DNA of 64,000 bases. It comes from Heliocybe sulcata. Taxonomy: Eukaryota; Basidiomycota; Agaricomycetes; Gloeophyllales; Gloeophyllaceae. The notes under the pieces were generated by a model that did no database searches, had not been told where the DNA came from, and worked only from the letters and a program-made list of their open reading frames with translations. Shown here piece after piece: positions 30,601 to 43,178 of this stretch (position 1 is its first letter; every line of letters begins with the position of its first letter). The position numbers and the translations under genes are program-made. Location: positions 62,001 to 126,000 of the forward strand of contig ML213535.1 in the NCBI GenBank assembly GCA_004369045.1, in the 5' to 3' direction.

Positions 30601-33600
30601 ATGTCCGCTGCGTCGAACATACTCGGCGAATCCTCCCTACAATCCCTAGGGACGCACCCCGACCTCTCGCTGGGCTCCCTGAACTCGTCATTTTCTCTTC
30701 CGAATAGAAATGGCGTCCGTGTACCCTCTGCTGCATCGGGAACTACAGCCGTTTCGTCAGCACCTGTTTCTACTCCTTCTCCACCTGCTCATCAGACCAC
30801 TTTCCCCAGGAGGCGGAGCGATGAAGGAACGCCTGTGATCTCGAGAAGAAATACGGGTCTCAGGGATGGAGACGACGATGCAGAGATGGGTGTTTTGGAC
30901 ACACCAGGCAGGGAGAAGAAGTGGGGAGAAGACCCAGAGACGCCTTTGCCAGGCCGGTCCAAGCGGACACGAGGAAGTGCAAAAGGCGTGTCGAACCTGA
31001 CTCTGCGGGACCAGGAGAAGGTAGACATTGCATTGCATATCTTCTGTTCTTCTAATTAACTCTGCTGCAGCATATCGACCAATTAAAAAAGGACAACTTT
31101 AATCTCCAACTGAAGGTCCACTTTCTCGAGGAACGACTGGCGCAGCTCGCCCCCGACCAAATGGAGACGGCACTGAAGCAAAACATTAACCTGAAGATCG
31201 AGGTCCAGCAGCACCGCATGGAGCTGAAGAAGCTGAAGAAGCTTGTACTCGAGCAGACGAAGGAGCTGGAGCGGCTGCAGAAGGGCGGTGGTGCTGGGTC
31301 CAGGAGTCGCGAGCTGGAGCTGGAGGAGAAGCTCGAGGAGCGGGAGCGCGAGATCCGGGAGCTGCGGCGGCGGAAGGCCATCGGGCTCGACGACGCGAAG
31401 CTGAGGGAGTACGAGATCAAGATCGCCGAGCTCGAAGACACGCTCATGACACGCGACTACGAGCTCGAGAGCAACAAGGCGCTGCTGGAGGATAACCAGG
31501 AGGAGATCTTCCGATTGCAGAGCATCGCCTCGCGGAACGGGGACACGTCGTTCGACGATGCGGGCGAGAGCCGGCGGGACCGCATGACGCGGCGGATGGA
31601 GGAGCTGGAGGCGCAGAACGAGGAGCTGCGGATTACGGTAGAGGACCAGGATAACTTGCTCGCGCAGCGGGAGGACGAGAAGGAGGACCTGGCGGATATG
31701 GTGGAGAGTCTGCGTCTGCAGCTCGAGGACCTGCAGCAGCGGCGGGAGGCGGAGGCGATTGAGCGGAGCGAGAGCCGGGCGATGATATTTGAGGAGCAGC
31801 GTGAGCGGGAGATGGTGGAGGAGGATATGAACGCGGTGAGGGATAAGCTGGCGGCGATTACGATTGAGCTGCAGCAGCGGGAGGACGAGCTGGAGATGAA
31901 GAATGCGGAGATTGAGGATCTGGTGGTGGAGCATGAGCGGGATGCGCAGGTGTTGGAGGAGCAGTGGCGAGGGGAGGTGGAGGAGGCGAGGGCGCTGGTT
32001 GAGGAGTTGCGCGATGTGAGGAGTGGTTCGTTTGAGTTGCGTCTGTTACTGATTCGGGTTTTAGGTCATTGCGGAACGGGACGCAGAGTCCAAGGAGCTC
32101 CGCATGAATATTGCCGACTACGAAGCTAACAATGAGGACATGCATGCCAGGTTCGAGGCTGCTTTGGCACATTTGGAGCACGAGTCTGAGGAGAAGGACA
32201 ATGAGATCGAAGCGGCCAACCGTGAGATTGAGCGGCTCGGTCAGCAGGTGTATAATCTTGAGGACGAGATTGAGCAGCTTCGTGCTGATAACGAGCGGAA
32301 TGCCGAGGATTGGGCTGTCGAGCGGGAACGCTTGGAGGCTACTTGTGTGGCATTGAAGGACGTGAGTTGACTTAGTCTCGATGGCTTTCGGCATGCAGCT
32401 GATAATCCACCCAGAAAATCGCGGCTTACAAGTCCGAAATGCAACTGAAAGAGGAAGATGCGGAGCATCTTGTTGAGGAGGTCGAGAAGTTGCGTGCCAG
32501 GGAGGACGAGCTGGCGCAACACATCGAGTCTCTTGTCGATGAGCTCAGGCGCGAGCGCGAGAGCCGAGAAGACGTGCAGTCTCAGATTACCGCCATTCAG
32601 CAGGAGCACGATATCGAGCTCAGGCAAGAACGGCGGGCACTGGAAGCTAAAGAGTCGGCCCTTGAGTCAGCGCTGACAGATCTTTCGCGGACGCAGTCTC
32701 TCCTTGCGCAGCGGGACGCCGACCTGGGTGCGGTCCAGGCAGCGCTGCAAAAGGTCGAGAACGAGTCGAAGAAGACGAGCGAGTCGCATACGACCGCCAA
32801 GTTCTCGATGCAGCTCGAGGTCGACCGGCTGAAGCGCGACCTTGAGCGCGTCGAGGACGAGCTGGCGCGCGCGCGGAAGGAGCTGGACAGCCGGGACGGT
32901 AAGACGCGCGAGCGAGACGGCGTGATTGATAAGTTGCATGCGGAGAACCGCGACCTGGCGTCGCAGCTTGCGGCGCAGACGCAGGCGAGGCTGAACGTGT
33001 CGGAGAAGCTGGATGCGCTGCAGGCGCAGGCGAAGAGCGTGGAGACGGATGGGGCGGCGTTTAAGGCGCGGGTGGCGGAGCTTGAGCAGCGGTTGGCGAA
33101 GGACCAGAGGGCGCTGCTTGCGGCGGAGGCGCAGTATAGAGATCAGCTCACAGAGCGGAATACGCTCTTGTTGACTATCTATCAGTATATGGATAAGATT
33201 TTGGGTGTTGACAGGACACCGGTTAGTCTTCCTGTTGTGTTTTGTCCTGCTGTTGTTGATTGATGTTGTGTTCGCAGAAGAAGGGTAGCCAGGCTGAGAC
33301 GAAGCCGTATACCAACTTTAGCGTCTTCCACGACAACTTGATCACGCGTCTGAAGCAGCTCAGTGCTATCCAGCTCGACTTTGACAAGCGCTGCAAGGAG
33401 GTGGAGGCCAAGTACATGGAGAAGCTGACCGAGTTGAAGAAGCAGCTCGATCAGCGGTGGAAGCAGATTGATAAGTTTGAGGCTGGCCTAAAGAACTATG
33501 CTGACGCGAAGGCTGCTTGGCGCCGCCAGATGAGCGTCAAGGAGGGCGAGCTCGAGGGTCTCAAGGTTCGTCGCTCGTTAGGTCTGCATTGACAGCACTG

Positions 33601-34076
33601 GTTTGACCGCCCGTGTAGAGTTCAAACTCGGATCTGACGGCCCAGCTGTCGAAGCTGAAGCGTCCTAACGACGGCGAGTCCATGGAGATCCGGGCGCTTC
33701 GAGCGAGGGCCACGAATGCGGAGCGGCGGATGACGATTGCGCAGAACCAACTGGCGCAGGCGGAAGAGCGGTTGGCGAGTACGAATCAGAAGCAGACGGT
33801 TGCTGGGGATAGATGGGAGGCGCGTGTGAAGGAGTATGAGGCGAGGCTGAAGGCTGCGGAGGAGAAGGTGAAGCGGGAGAGGCAAGGTAATAAGGAGCGG
33901 ATAGTTGAATTGGAGAATCAGCTGGAGTGAGTGCATTTTCGGTCTTGTTGTGTCTGTCTGCTGATGAGGAGCGTGGTAGGTCGCTCAAGCGTCAGAAGGA
34001 GCTTGAAGCGAAGCGGAAGAAGCAGCTCGAGGACATCATCGAGGCCAACAAGATCCCCCCGTCTCCTTCCAAGTGA
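30601..34076 (+). CDS. Centrosomin-motif microtubule organiser (Mto1/ApsB-like)
   Basis: Seven exons (30601-31020, 31071-32015, 32065-32361, 32415-33221, 33278-33565, 33619-33926, 33980-34076), all phases consistent, about 1053 residues. After a Ser-rich N-terminus and TPGREKKWGEDPETPLPG comes NLTLRDQEKHIDQLKKDNF plus LQLKVHFLEERL. This is the centrosomin motif 1 (Cnn_1N) that binds and activates the gamma-tubulin ring complex, as in Mto1 (fission yeast), ApsB (Aspergillus) and CDK5RAP2. Almost all the remainder is coiled coil. It should nucleate cytoplasmic microtubules at spindle pole bodies and septal or cytoplasmic sites. I could not identify a clear PACT-like or Mto2-binding end, and the last residues are basic (KQKELEAKRKKQLEDII type). 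The exon 1/2 junction falls inside the Cnn motif. Confidence 0.88.
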
Positions 34077-35340
34077 TCTCCCCCCCTGTGCTCTATGCAT
34101 TGTGTTTGGCATGTACTCTCGTATCTTGATGTCTGGCACCCATTATTCTTATTGTTTGCATGGATTGTTGCACTCCTCATCGCACATTATATATATATTA
34201 CCTGTAACCTAGTGCTGTAGCAACGCTATATCCTTGTTTTGATGATACCATTTCTATTGTACAGACGTATATTGCCTTTTTGCGCTCTGAATTCCGCAGA
34301 AGCCGGTATCTCTTTGATCTTTGTATGTATTATTTTCGCTCGCGGGCGAGTTTGCTGTACGCAGAGCGGCACAACTTTACACCGGTGCAAGTTCAGTCCC
34401 GCGCCTCCTCGGACCTCGACGCGGAAGATGCCATTGCCCATAGACTTGGACGTTCTAGTTAGCTGGCAAAGTGCTCTGTTCAGTCTCGGATCCAGAGCTT
34501 ACAACCTCGCTTACACTTCGCACGCCTGCATGTAGGAGACTACAGGAGAGTGGAGACATGAACGAAGTTAAGGGATGGGATCACTGGTGGATAGTCCGCC
34601 TATGCATTATTTCAAAGTAAGTGCTTTATTGGTAACGCATAGGATTATACGCTGCAGTTAGAAGCAAAGGTGGACTGGGAGGCTTGTTAGTTTCTCCGGT
34701 TCGTTCCAACTTCCAAGTGAAGAATAACCCAAGCCATACCTCATAGTGAATACGGATCTCAATATGCCGGCTGTAATTATCAGATATACAAGGTGTGCCC
34801 CTTCCTGCTGAGCTTTGTGGTCGCATTCATCCTTCGCTTTTGCGTAGGTGCATGATTCCATATCGGTCAGAATAACTCGGATTTCAGAAGGCCCTTCCGC
34901 CGAGTTTGTGCGGTCCCTCATGATCAAGCTCAAGTCCAGTGCACATTCTATAATGTGTTACCACAAGGAACACAACATTGTGCTGCATCAAGCTGGTCAA
35001 GTAGTTATCCGGCCCATTGTGCGCTAGCGCCCATTTTGCTTACGTAAAGGATACTTCTTTCCCTGTGCCACATCTGGATCCTCAGCCGCTGCATCGTGTA
35101 TCATCATAGCCGGTCTACGAAGACCGAGACGCCACACTATTCGATATCTGATTGTCCGCGTGATTTTCCTCATCAGTGGCTCCCTGCATTCTGGCCAAGT
35201 CGGGAAAGACGCTTTGGCCAACCGTGGCACCCACGAGGTCCTATAAATTTGAAGAGCAGATACTGTCTGCTCTTCATCGCGACGTTCATCTCGCGTTCGC
35301 TCACCCTCATTCCCACCTCCCTACCAGGATCTCGTCCGCA
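34077..35340. other. Intergenic region (about 1.26 kb)
   Basis: No supported coding. It holds the 3' region of the microtubule organiser gene and the promoter of the kinase gene, with TATAAAT at 35242-35248. Confidence 0.45.
35242..35248 (+). promoter_or_regulatory. TATA box of the AGC-like kinase gene
   Basis: TATAAAT lies 93 nt before the ATG at 35341. It falls after an upstream in-frame ATG at 35176, which argues that 35341 is the real start. Confidence 0.5.
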
Positions 35341-37674
35341 ATGTCTATCTGGAGACGCATCTCAAACATCCTCTTCGGCACCAATGGAAGGATGATGGAC
35401 CGTGTGGCGCACCCCCCTGCCACAACAGTTTCTGTCAACATCGGACAGCCTGTTGCTCCTCCAAGCCTTCTTTCCCTCGAATATTGCGCGCTGAGACTGG
35501 TTTGCATGTTGCCGGGCATGCACAGCTCAATCAGGCTCGTTGTCGAATCCTACCTCTCTGGCATGCTTCACGAGGATCCGCAACTTCCTATGCACTTCCC
35601 AGGCGTCGCATTGGCTGTCTCTGTAGGGATTATGTCTGATCTTCACCGACTCCCACCGGGCTCTCCATTGCAGGTCTCCATTCCTCTGGTCGTCGCCGAC
35701 CCGCAACCAACCAGACGTGGCACGCCTGTTCCTTCAGGGCCTGTGGCGCCGCATGGCGCCGACGTTTCCTCCAGATCATCAGGCAGCCATGAAGCAACCG
35801 ATCCTGGAACGCCCGAGCTATTCCGATCTGCGTTGACCGGTTCTTCCTCCAAGTCCTCCTCCTCAGACTGCGGTCCGGGTGTGTGTACGCCAGTGACCGG
35901 ATCATGGAAGTCGGCCTGCAGCTTCTCAGTTGCAATATCCAAGACTCGGGAGTACGGTCCTCAAAGCCTCATCTTCGAAGGATCAGAACTCCTGGAACAC
36001 GGGGCTACATTGGAAGACCTCGAGTTCGTCCCGCCTTTGGCCGATTACCATCCTGCAATGGCTTCAAGTGATGTGGTGGAGATCATTAGCTTTGCTTCCG
36101 TTCTGTCTTCTCCATGCGAACCCGGTGTATCTCCTCAGGCGGAAATGGGACGCGTCAATGAGCGGGCAACCATTGATAGTGACTGTCCGAACTATCCGGC
36201 TGGTGATATAGTCTCCCCAGAAGACGCACGAGCTATGGGACTCATTTTCAACGGCGAGAAGCCATACACTGTTCTGGGCGTTCTGGGCGAGGGGTCGTAC
36301 GGCCGTGTCATCCATGCTAGGTCGGAAGCAGAAGAGGATCTCGCTATCAAGGTTTTCCACAAGCGCAAGGTTGCGAGAGATCATAACGGGTTCGACTGGC
36401 TTGTTGCTGAGAAGCTGATATGGGAGAGAATTACCACGGAGTCGAACAGTCCGTTCTTGGCACCTCTGCATGCTTCATTCCAGGACGATGCCAATGTATA
36501 CTTTGTGACGGTAAGGAAGTGCCGTCCTCTGTGCGAGTAGCGATATTTACCGTCATACCTTCAGAAACTATACCCTCAGACCTTGCGAAAGCGACTGTCT
36601 GACGCACGGTACACGTTCAGCTTACCGGACATCAAACTGTATGCCGCCGAACTGGTACGTTCGCTTTTCTCCACCCGATATGATGATTCTGATTGGATTG
36701 TCCGCTCCTAGCTGCTTGCTATCGAGGATCTGCATAGACTGTTCATTATCCACCGTGATATCAAGCCCGATAACATCGTCCTCTCACCCTCTGGCCACGT
36801 ATGCCTCATCGACTACGGCTTGAGCCGGGCATTCGATAACAAGGGCCGGTCCCCGCATGAGTTTCAGTTCTGCAGAGCGTCGGCAAAATGTGGAACGCGG
36901 GGATACTGTGCACCAGAGATCGTCCACGAAGGCTGCGCTCGCATGGGCTACAACGCGAGTGTTGACATCTGGGCTTACGGCATGGTTTTGCTGGAGATGT
37001 TTCTTGGTGACGGCCAGGTAAGTCTATGTGTGAGCTTCCGCGAAGATATGTGGTCTGATATTGTGCTTCGGAAAGTCGTATTTCAATAGCAGTGACGAAG
37101 TGGCAGTGAAGGAGGCAATTCTCTCCGCTGATATCGACATCAGAGGATACGTTTCGGACGATGAAGCCGCAGATTTGTTAGAACAAGTGAGTACTTGTTC
37201 TGATTCCACGACGCCTCCGCCTGACCTCTCCTTAGATCCTAGTCGTGGACCCTTTCACGCGGGCCACGATTGCCGATATCAAGAGTCATCCCTTCTTCAG
37301 GGAAATGTAAGTCAGCATGCTGCGGCAGTTTCCATACGTTTAACTGATGCTTATCTAGCGACTGGGATTGTGTCCGCCATAGGGGATACCAGATAGCCTA
37401 CGTGCCTGGATATCGCTGGCCCAAGGACCGCAGGAGAGCTCTGCTGTTTGACTGCGGAGTATCCAGGAATAGCAGGTCGCCTGTATCTGATCTCTGGGTT
37501 TCAGACGAACGGATCTTCTTCCACTATTCTTCGGAACTGCTTCGTGATCCCGGACATGGCAGTTTGGTATGGAGCACGCGAGAGTTTGTTCATAGTGACG
37601 ATATCGAGGCCGCTTCGAGGGTATCCTATTGCACTGGTAATGAAGCGGTTGACTCCGATGGCTCTGTATTTTAG
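35341..37674 (+). CDS. AGC-like Ser/Thr protein kinase
   Basis: Six exons (35341-36510, 36565-36654, 36712-37017, 37076-37186, 37236-37306, 37359-37674) give about 687 residues. The first ~300 are Ser/Pro-rich and unfolded-looking. The kinase domain has a glycine loop LGVLGEGSYGRV (~residue 316), VAIK-type lysine (DLAIKVFHKRK), IIHRDIKPDNI (~434), an altered DFG as IDYGLS (~452), a long activation segment (FCRASAKCGTRGYCAPEIV) and DIWAYGMVLLEMF. The C-lobe end LVVDPFTRATIADIKSHPFF is followed by DWDCVRHRGYQI, resembling AGC kinases. All catalytic residues except the Phe-to-Tyr change in DFG are present, so it should be active. Agaricomycete genomes hold expanded lineage-specific kinases like this. 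The target is unknown. Confidence 0.82.
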
Positions 37675-38112
37675 TTGGATTCTACTTGCCGTGATCTATT
37701 TGTATTAACTGCTTTGCTCTTTTCTGGCAGCATCTTGTATACCTCTTTCCACCCTGTATACCGCAAGCAACATGTACTAACTGTAGCAGACGTTAACAAG
37801 CCTCACCCTGTTCTACAATGCAGCTAGTAGTACTACCTTCATTTTGTCAATGATATATTTGTGAATGAAGATGAACAGTGACCGGGTAGGGCGCCGGACG
37901 TCTGAAGCTGAAAGCCTTGCTTATATGAATCCTTTACTAGGTACATTGAACAGGCATCTGCCTGCGTGCTACAGGTTGTATCGCAGGGCGCAGCCACGAC
38001 GCGATGAGCACGTGATGATTTCGTCGTCACAGCAGTCACCGCCGTGTTACGATTTCGTCTCCCCTCCATCTCGAGTGCTACGCGCTACGCCCTCATACTG
38101 ATAGGACACCTC
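37675..38112. other. Intergenic region
   Basis: About 440 bp between two plus-strand genes. Terminator and promoter sequence only, as far as I can see. Confidence 0.4.
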
Positions 38113-39317
38113 ATGGACACCTCTGCATATGTTAACGACACTTCAGGGTCTCGCAAACGTCCTCGTGTTGAGGGTGATACGTGCAATGACCAACATGAAA
38201 CCCGGTTTACTATCCGTGGTGATCTTGGCTTGAGGAGACACCCGGAGCTGTGGTATCCCGATGGAAATGTCGTTATCGTTTCCAAGGACATGTCCTTCCG
38301 GGTCTATGGAGGTCTTCTCGCTCAGAACTCTCCGATTTTTGCAGATATGCTGTCTTTGGATCAACCCGGGAGTGCCGAGAAAATAGACGGATGTCCTGTC
38401 GTGCGACTAGCAGATCAGCCGGAAGACTTGGAAGTCTTGCTGTCTACACTTTATCAGAGGAAGTACGGATTTTCTACTCTCTAATGCGGTTGTCGTCCAA
38501 TTCAAAAGGATGACACAGATATCTCAAGTCGACGGGAACGACTCGTTGTATTCCGTTGCTCGCCATTCTCCAACTCTCTGACAAATATTGTATCGATGCA
38601 CTGAAGGAAGAGTGTCTGCAAGAATTGAACGCTTACTTCCCTGTCACTGGGCTCGATGCCTGGAACGCCACCGATGCAAATCGCAAATCTTTTCTTTCAG
38701 GGAGCCCGGGGACAATCATCCTTCTAGTGATTGTCGCCGCAAAGATGGACCTCGAAGTCTTGTTACTTGCTATCTACGAGTGTTGCCAGCTGGACAGTGG
38801 AGACATTTTCAAAGGATACACTCATTCTGATGGCACGGTGGAACAATTGCCTTGGGGCATCATGGCCGCTGTTGTCAGGTTCCGTGAGCGGTTGCAGTAC
38901 TGGACGAGATACGGCGCATCCGCAATTGATTCTTTGGAGGATAAAATCGCTGGATGCCCTTCGAGAACCTATGGCCGCAATTGCTTGGACAATTCCGGCC
39001 GGTCAACATTTTCCGCGGCGATCACCGCCGCACTGCGACAACCCGCTAAGTTCTCGGAGATGTCCAACGTGGCGAGCATGTTCGAGGACACATTTGTTAC
39101 GTGGCTCAACGAGAGGGAAGTATGTGAGAAGTGCAGGGAAGGGTCCATGCGGAAGCATAAGGATTGGAGGGAAGCTATGTTTAAGCTTTATGTTCTTCAA
39201 GCGTCGCATCAGGTCAAGGAATGGATGACAGGTAAGCTTCGCGTTCCTGTTGTGATTATGCTACTGACCTGGTTTCCCTCTTGAATAATGTTATGACGGG
39301 ATGCAGGGTATGCGTGA
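38113..39317 (+). CDS. BTB/POZ-domain protein
   Basis: Start at 38113 (MDTSAYVNDTSGSRKRPR). A ~56-nt intron follows YQRK, and a short last exon ends GYA-stop at 39317. Total is about 357 residues. Residues ~50-150 form the BTB fold common in basidiomycetes: HPELWYPDGNVVIVSKDMSF, FRVYGGLLAQNSPIFADML, CPVVRLADQPEDLEVLLSTL, IPLLAILQLSDKYCIDAL. The C-terminal half is helical with a CxxC pair (EVCEKCREGS). Such proteins are highly multiplied in mushroom genomes. Some are adaptors for Cul3 ubiquitin ligases, but the partner here is unknown. The upstream frame is open to 38044 without another ATG. Confidence 0.75.
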
Positions 39318-40137
39318 AGTCAATATGGCTCATGTCCGATTATCACATTCGGCGCCCATCAATCACTCATCCTGCCGACTGGTAACCCTGTTCTGTTTAT
39401 CTTCTCGCAAGGGCATACATTTTCATGCCCCTCCGAGGATTTGTTGATCAATTTTCTCGGCTGGACTCGGCGTCTCCATCGACTACGAGATACTTTGTTC
39501 ACCCACCCCGCCCGACAAATCATATGTCAAGCTCTTGTCAGGACACTAAGCCTGCATGCCTCCCGTTAATATTGATCGTGGTCATCCGCTTTCTTGTCCC
39601 ATGTATTCGGTTTCTGGCACCGCCAATTTTTGCTTTCCTGGTGGCAGCTTGCTACCGGGTTAGCGCCTTGTCGATTACCCATTAGCACATTCTTTCTCGC
39701 GACGGGTCTGCGCTCGGCTCGTTCTCAAGCACTTCTAGATTGGTTTCGTCAATTACTACTTCGTACTTAATACTGTACCTGTATATGTATCAGCAGGCCA
39801 TTCAAGGGTGTGAGTAATTGTGGCAACTTGGTGGCAACTGGGCATACAAGCTCGGAGCGTGGCCCGCGCCGATGCGCGCAAGATGCGCGTCTGCTCTTGT
39901 CCAGCAGCTTCATTTCCTCGAATACTTCTGGCCTCGATACCAGCAACATCTGGGTCTTATTTAGCAATTGCTGGACTAGATTTACTCTGTTGCTGGAAAT
40001 ACTAGAGACGTCTAGCTCGCTGTTTCACGAGCTGCGAAGAAGTTGTTTCTCGGGACCCATATAGAGGGCGAAGCGTCCCAAGGACTGCATTCCCATTCTC
40101 GACGCTCTTCCTCTTGCGCACTTTTCATCCAAGCGCG
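39318..40137. other. Intergenic region
   Basis: A short hydrophobic frame at 39425-39685 (LILIVVIRFLVPCIRFLA) has no start context or splice support. Otherwise only the promoter region of the transporter gene. Confidence 0.35.
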
Positions 40138-43100
40138 ATGTCGGAGCCAACGGAAAGAGACCCCCTGATTAAAAACGCGCAACTGCAGCAGAGTCTACCT
40201 GGCAGCGCAGCCGCTCCTCCGCCGAATGCGCAGCCTGACACACCTTCAAAGCATCCAGGTCCTCTTGAGATTTCTAGATCGACGAGATATGGCATATTGG
40301 CAGGGATATGGATGGCGACGTTCCTTTCGGTGTGTTGCTTTTCTTTGTTCATATCTTCTCTCGCTGAATGTGAAAATGGTTTGTACGCCGTGTATTATCA
40401 AGAGTATGAATAGTACGTAAATGCGTTCCGAACCGTAGCAACAAGAATCATAATGAAGTTTTCTTCTGTCCGTAAAGCTACGCTTGTTGCAACGTGTGAG
40501 CATGGACAGAGCGTCGAGGGCACAAGGGTGTCCACCCATGACACTGATACTGGCGTGACTGGACAGTGCTGCCAACGATTTCTTCCGAATTTGAGAGATC
40601 GCATCAGGCCAGTTGGCTGGGGACATCGTCAGTACAACTCCGCTAGTCGCTGCCTCCCATTCTCACTACTCAACCCCACCTGCAGATATCTCCTCGCTAC
40701 ATGCACATTCACGCCCTTGTACGGACGTCTATGTAATGTATTAGGCCGAAGAGGCGCCAACCAAATGGCCGTATTTCTCGCAGGCCTGGGGACGCTCGCT
40801 TGCGGGCTGTCGACGAATATGGAGATGCTGATCGTAGCGAGATTCGTAAGACACTCCTTCTTGACTGGACGTGAGTGAAGTGGAAGTTGACGTCTGAGAT
40901 AGTTGGGTGGCTTAGGAGGTGGAGGCGCATTCACGACAGCCACGTACGTGTCCTCTAACTCTATAGTCTTGACTAGGTAATCGGAACGCCACGCAGGATT
41001 ATAATAAGTGACATGTATACTCTTCGGGTGGGGGACCTCTCTGCTATACCTCATCCGAACACTTCTGACGAGCGCCACAGGCCCGAGGTCTCACAACAGG
41101 CATCGCGAGCGTATTCAATAGTGTACGTCTCGCGTTAGCATACTACTGGTGATGAATGCCTATCCTTTTCTAGCTTGGAATGGGCCTGGGAGGTCCAATC
41201 GGTGGACTTATCAGCGACTGGTAGGGTGTTCAGGAGCTACTACCGGTGGCATCACTGATAACATTTCGCAGGCTGGGTTGGCGATGGGCGTTTCTGCTCC
41301 AGATGCCGCTCTTCGTACTCTCGTTTGCGTTTACTTCGTGGCATCTGAACTACGTAACACCCGTAAGTCACCCATAGACGCTGAAGCACCTAAATGCGCC
41401 TGACTATCATGAACTAGGGTAAAATCAAAAATAAGATGGATGTGCTGAAGCGAATAGACTACGCCGGCAGCATCACATTATTGGGAGCGGTCGGTAGTCT
41501 GTATATTGTACAGACGAAGCCAGGGGCTGATCACTTGGTATAGGTCGGTTCCTGCCTCGTCTTCCTCAGTCTCAGGTACAACGGCGAACAAGGCGTACGT
41601 CACTCCAGAAATAACTCTTCGAGTCGATTCCTCATGCCTCGCAGTGGAACGACCCGATGGTTATAACCTCCCTAGTACTCTCCATCGTCTTCGCTATCTC
41701 CTTCGTCCTCATCGAGCTATACTGGGCACCAGAACCCGTCCTAGCGCCGTTCCTGCTGACTCAGAAGGTTCCGGTTCTAGTGGGGATTAGTAACTTCCTA
41801 GTGGCGAATTGCAACTTTGCCATTCAATACTTCTATCCAATGTGGTTCCAGACGGTAATGCTGACGAGCGCGTCTGTAGCAGGTGAGCTCTCTGCCTTGT
41901 GCGAGGACGATGCCGTATAGTGACAAAGTTCCTTGGATCAGGCTTGCATGTTCTACCGAATAGCGTGGCTATATCGACGGGCTCTCTATTTGCTGGGTAT
42001 AGGGTGTTCTGCACGGTTGCGCGCTGATACATACCTTGTTTTTCTCAGATGGATGATGCACAAAACCGGCAAGTACAAGATGATCAACCTTATTTTCGGG
42101 ATCTGCCCCTTTATCGGAGCGGTCCTGGTCAGTACGATGAAGGAGAACTCCAATCCGGTGCACTTATGGGTTGGCATCGTGCGTTTCTCCCCGCTCTCGA
42201 TGCGTTCTTCCATTCAGCTAGGTACACAACTAGGTTCCACTGGGCTTTGGCAATTCGATTGTGCTGCAAACTATGCTCAGTGAGTGTGTAAGACACATCT
42301 CGGTCATGGTGCGTTGTTTATGAGAATCTGTTTGCAGTCGCACTATTGGCCAACATCCCACGTACGCACCCACATTCGCATCGAGGTATGAATAATATTC
42401 AGAGATATTGTCCTTCCAGGCGATGCGATGGCTGTCGGCACTGGATTCGGACAACTGTTCCGAGGTGTAGGTAGGGATCCTCCTGTTTTGTCTCCCATAT
42501 GTATTGCAGACAAACGCGGAATTCATCAGGTCAGGTTGGCGGCGTGGCCATTTCCTCGGCCATCTTCCAATCCGTCCTCGATAGTGAACTCCGCAAGCGT
42601 ATCGATACGCCCGATGCGGACCAGGTACACCATCATCTTCTTCCTGTCCCCGCTGGCAATAACATGGTGTCTCTCTTCGCTGCGTAGCTCATAAGCAAGA
42701 TTCGTCACTCTGCTCGCCTTGTTGCAGAGCTCCCGCCAGACTTGCAGCGGAAAGCAAAGGACTCGTATGCTATTGGACTGAGAATGGTGTTCATAACGGC
42801 GGCGTGTTCCACGTTACTGGCGTATATCGCTCGTCTGCCGGTGAGGAAGCCTTCTGTCGAGACACTCAGATATCTGGCTGATGATGTATACGACACCAGA
42901 TCCCGGACAAAGAGCTCGAAGGATCACCTCGCAAAACACCGCGCTCAGACGGACAAGACGACTCTGAAGTGTCCAGCCCAGTGCAGTCTGCCACCGCCAC
43001 GCCGGCCACGTCAATCCCGGGGACGCCTGCGTCCGAGACGGGGAATCCGACGGACCTCGTTCGGCCGTCGCTGAAAAAGATCGTGGCGAAACGAGGGAGG

Positions 43101-43178
43101 AGGCTGAGTACGTATGAGAGCGCGGATAGTGTGATGGACTTGGAGGATGATAGAGTAGGGGGGTCTGCGAGGCGGTGA
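40138..43178 (+). CDS. MFS transporter, vacuolar basic amino acid (Vba/Fnx) type
   Basis: About fourteen exons from ATG 40138 (MSEPTERDPLIKNAQLQQ) to TGA at 43178, roughly 600 residues. After TFLS a 10-nt microexon (40403-40412, encoding SMN plus one base) is needed to make TFLSSMNTTLVATLLP. Then LPTISSEFERSHQASWLG, TSYLLATCTFTPLYGRL, NVLGRRGANQMAVFLAGL (motif A), GGLGGGGAFTTAT, MGLGGPIGGLISD, GWRWAFLLQMPLFVLSF, and a second half with IQYFYPMWFQTVM, HKTGKYKMINLIFGI and GGVAISSAIFQSVLD. Fourteen transmembrane segments are typical. The family (Fnx1/Fnx2, Vba1-3) moves Lys, His and Arg into vacuoles. The Ser/Thr-rich C-terminal tail is longer than in yeasts. Some splice sites in the middle were placed only by homology. 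Confidence 0.82.

Noticed and set aside
31083-31934. 283-codon minus-strand ORF opposite the coiled-coil gene
   Set aside because: Leu/Val/His-rich antisense of a Glu/Leu/Arg coiled coil, as expected from codon complementarity.
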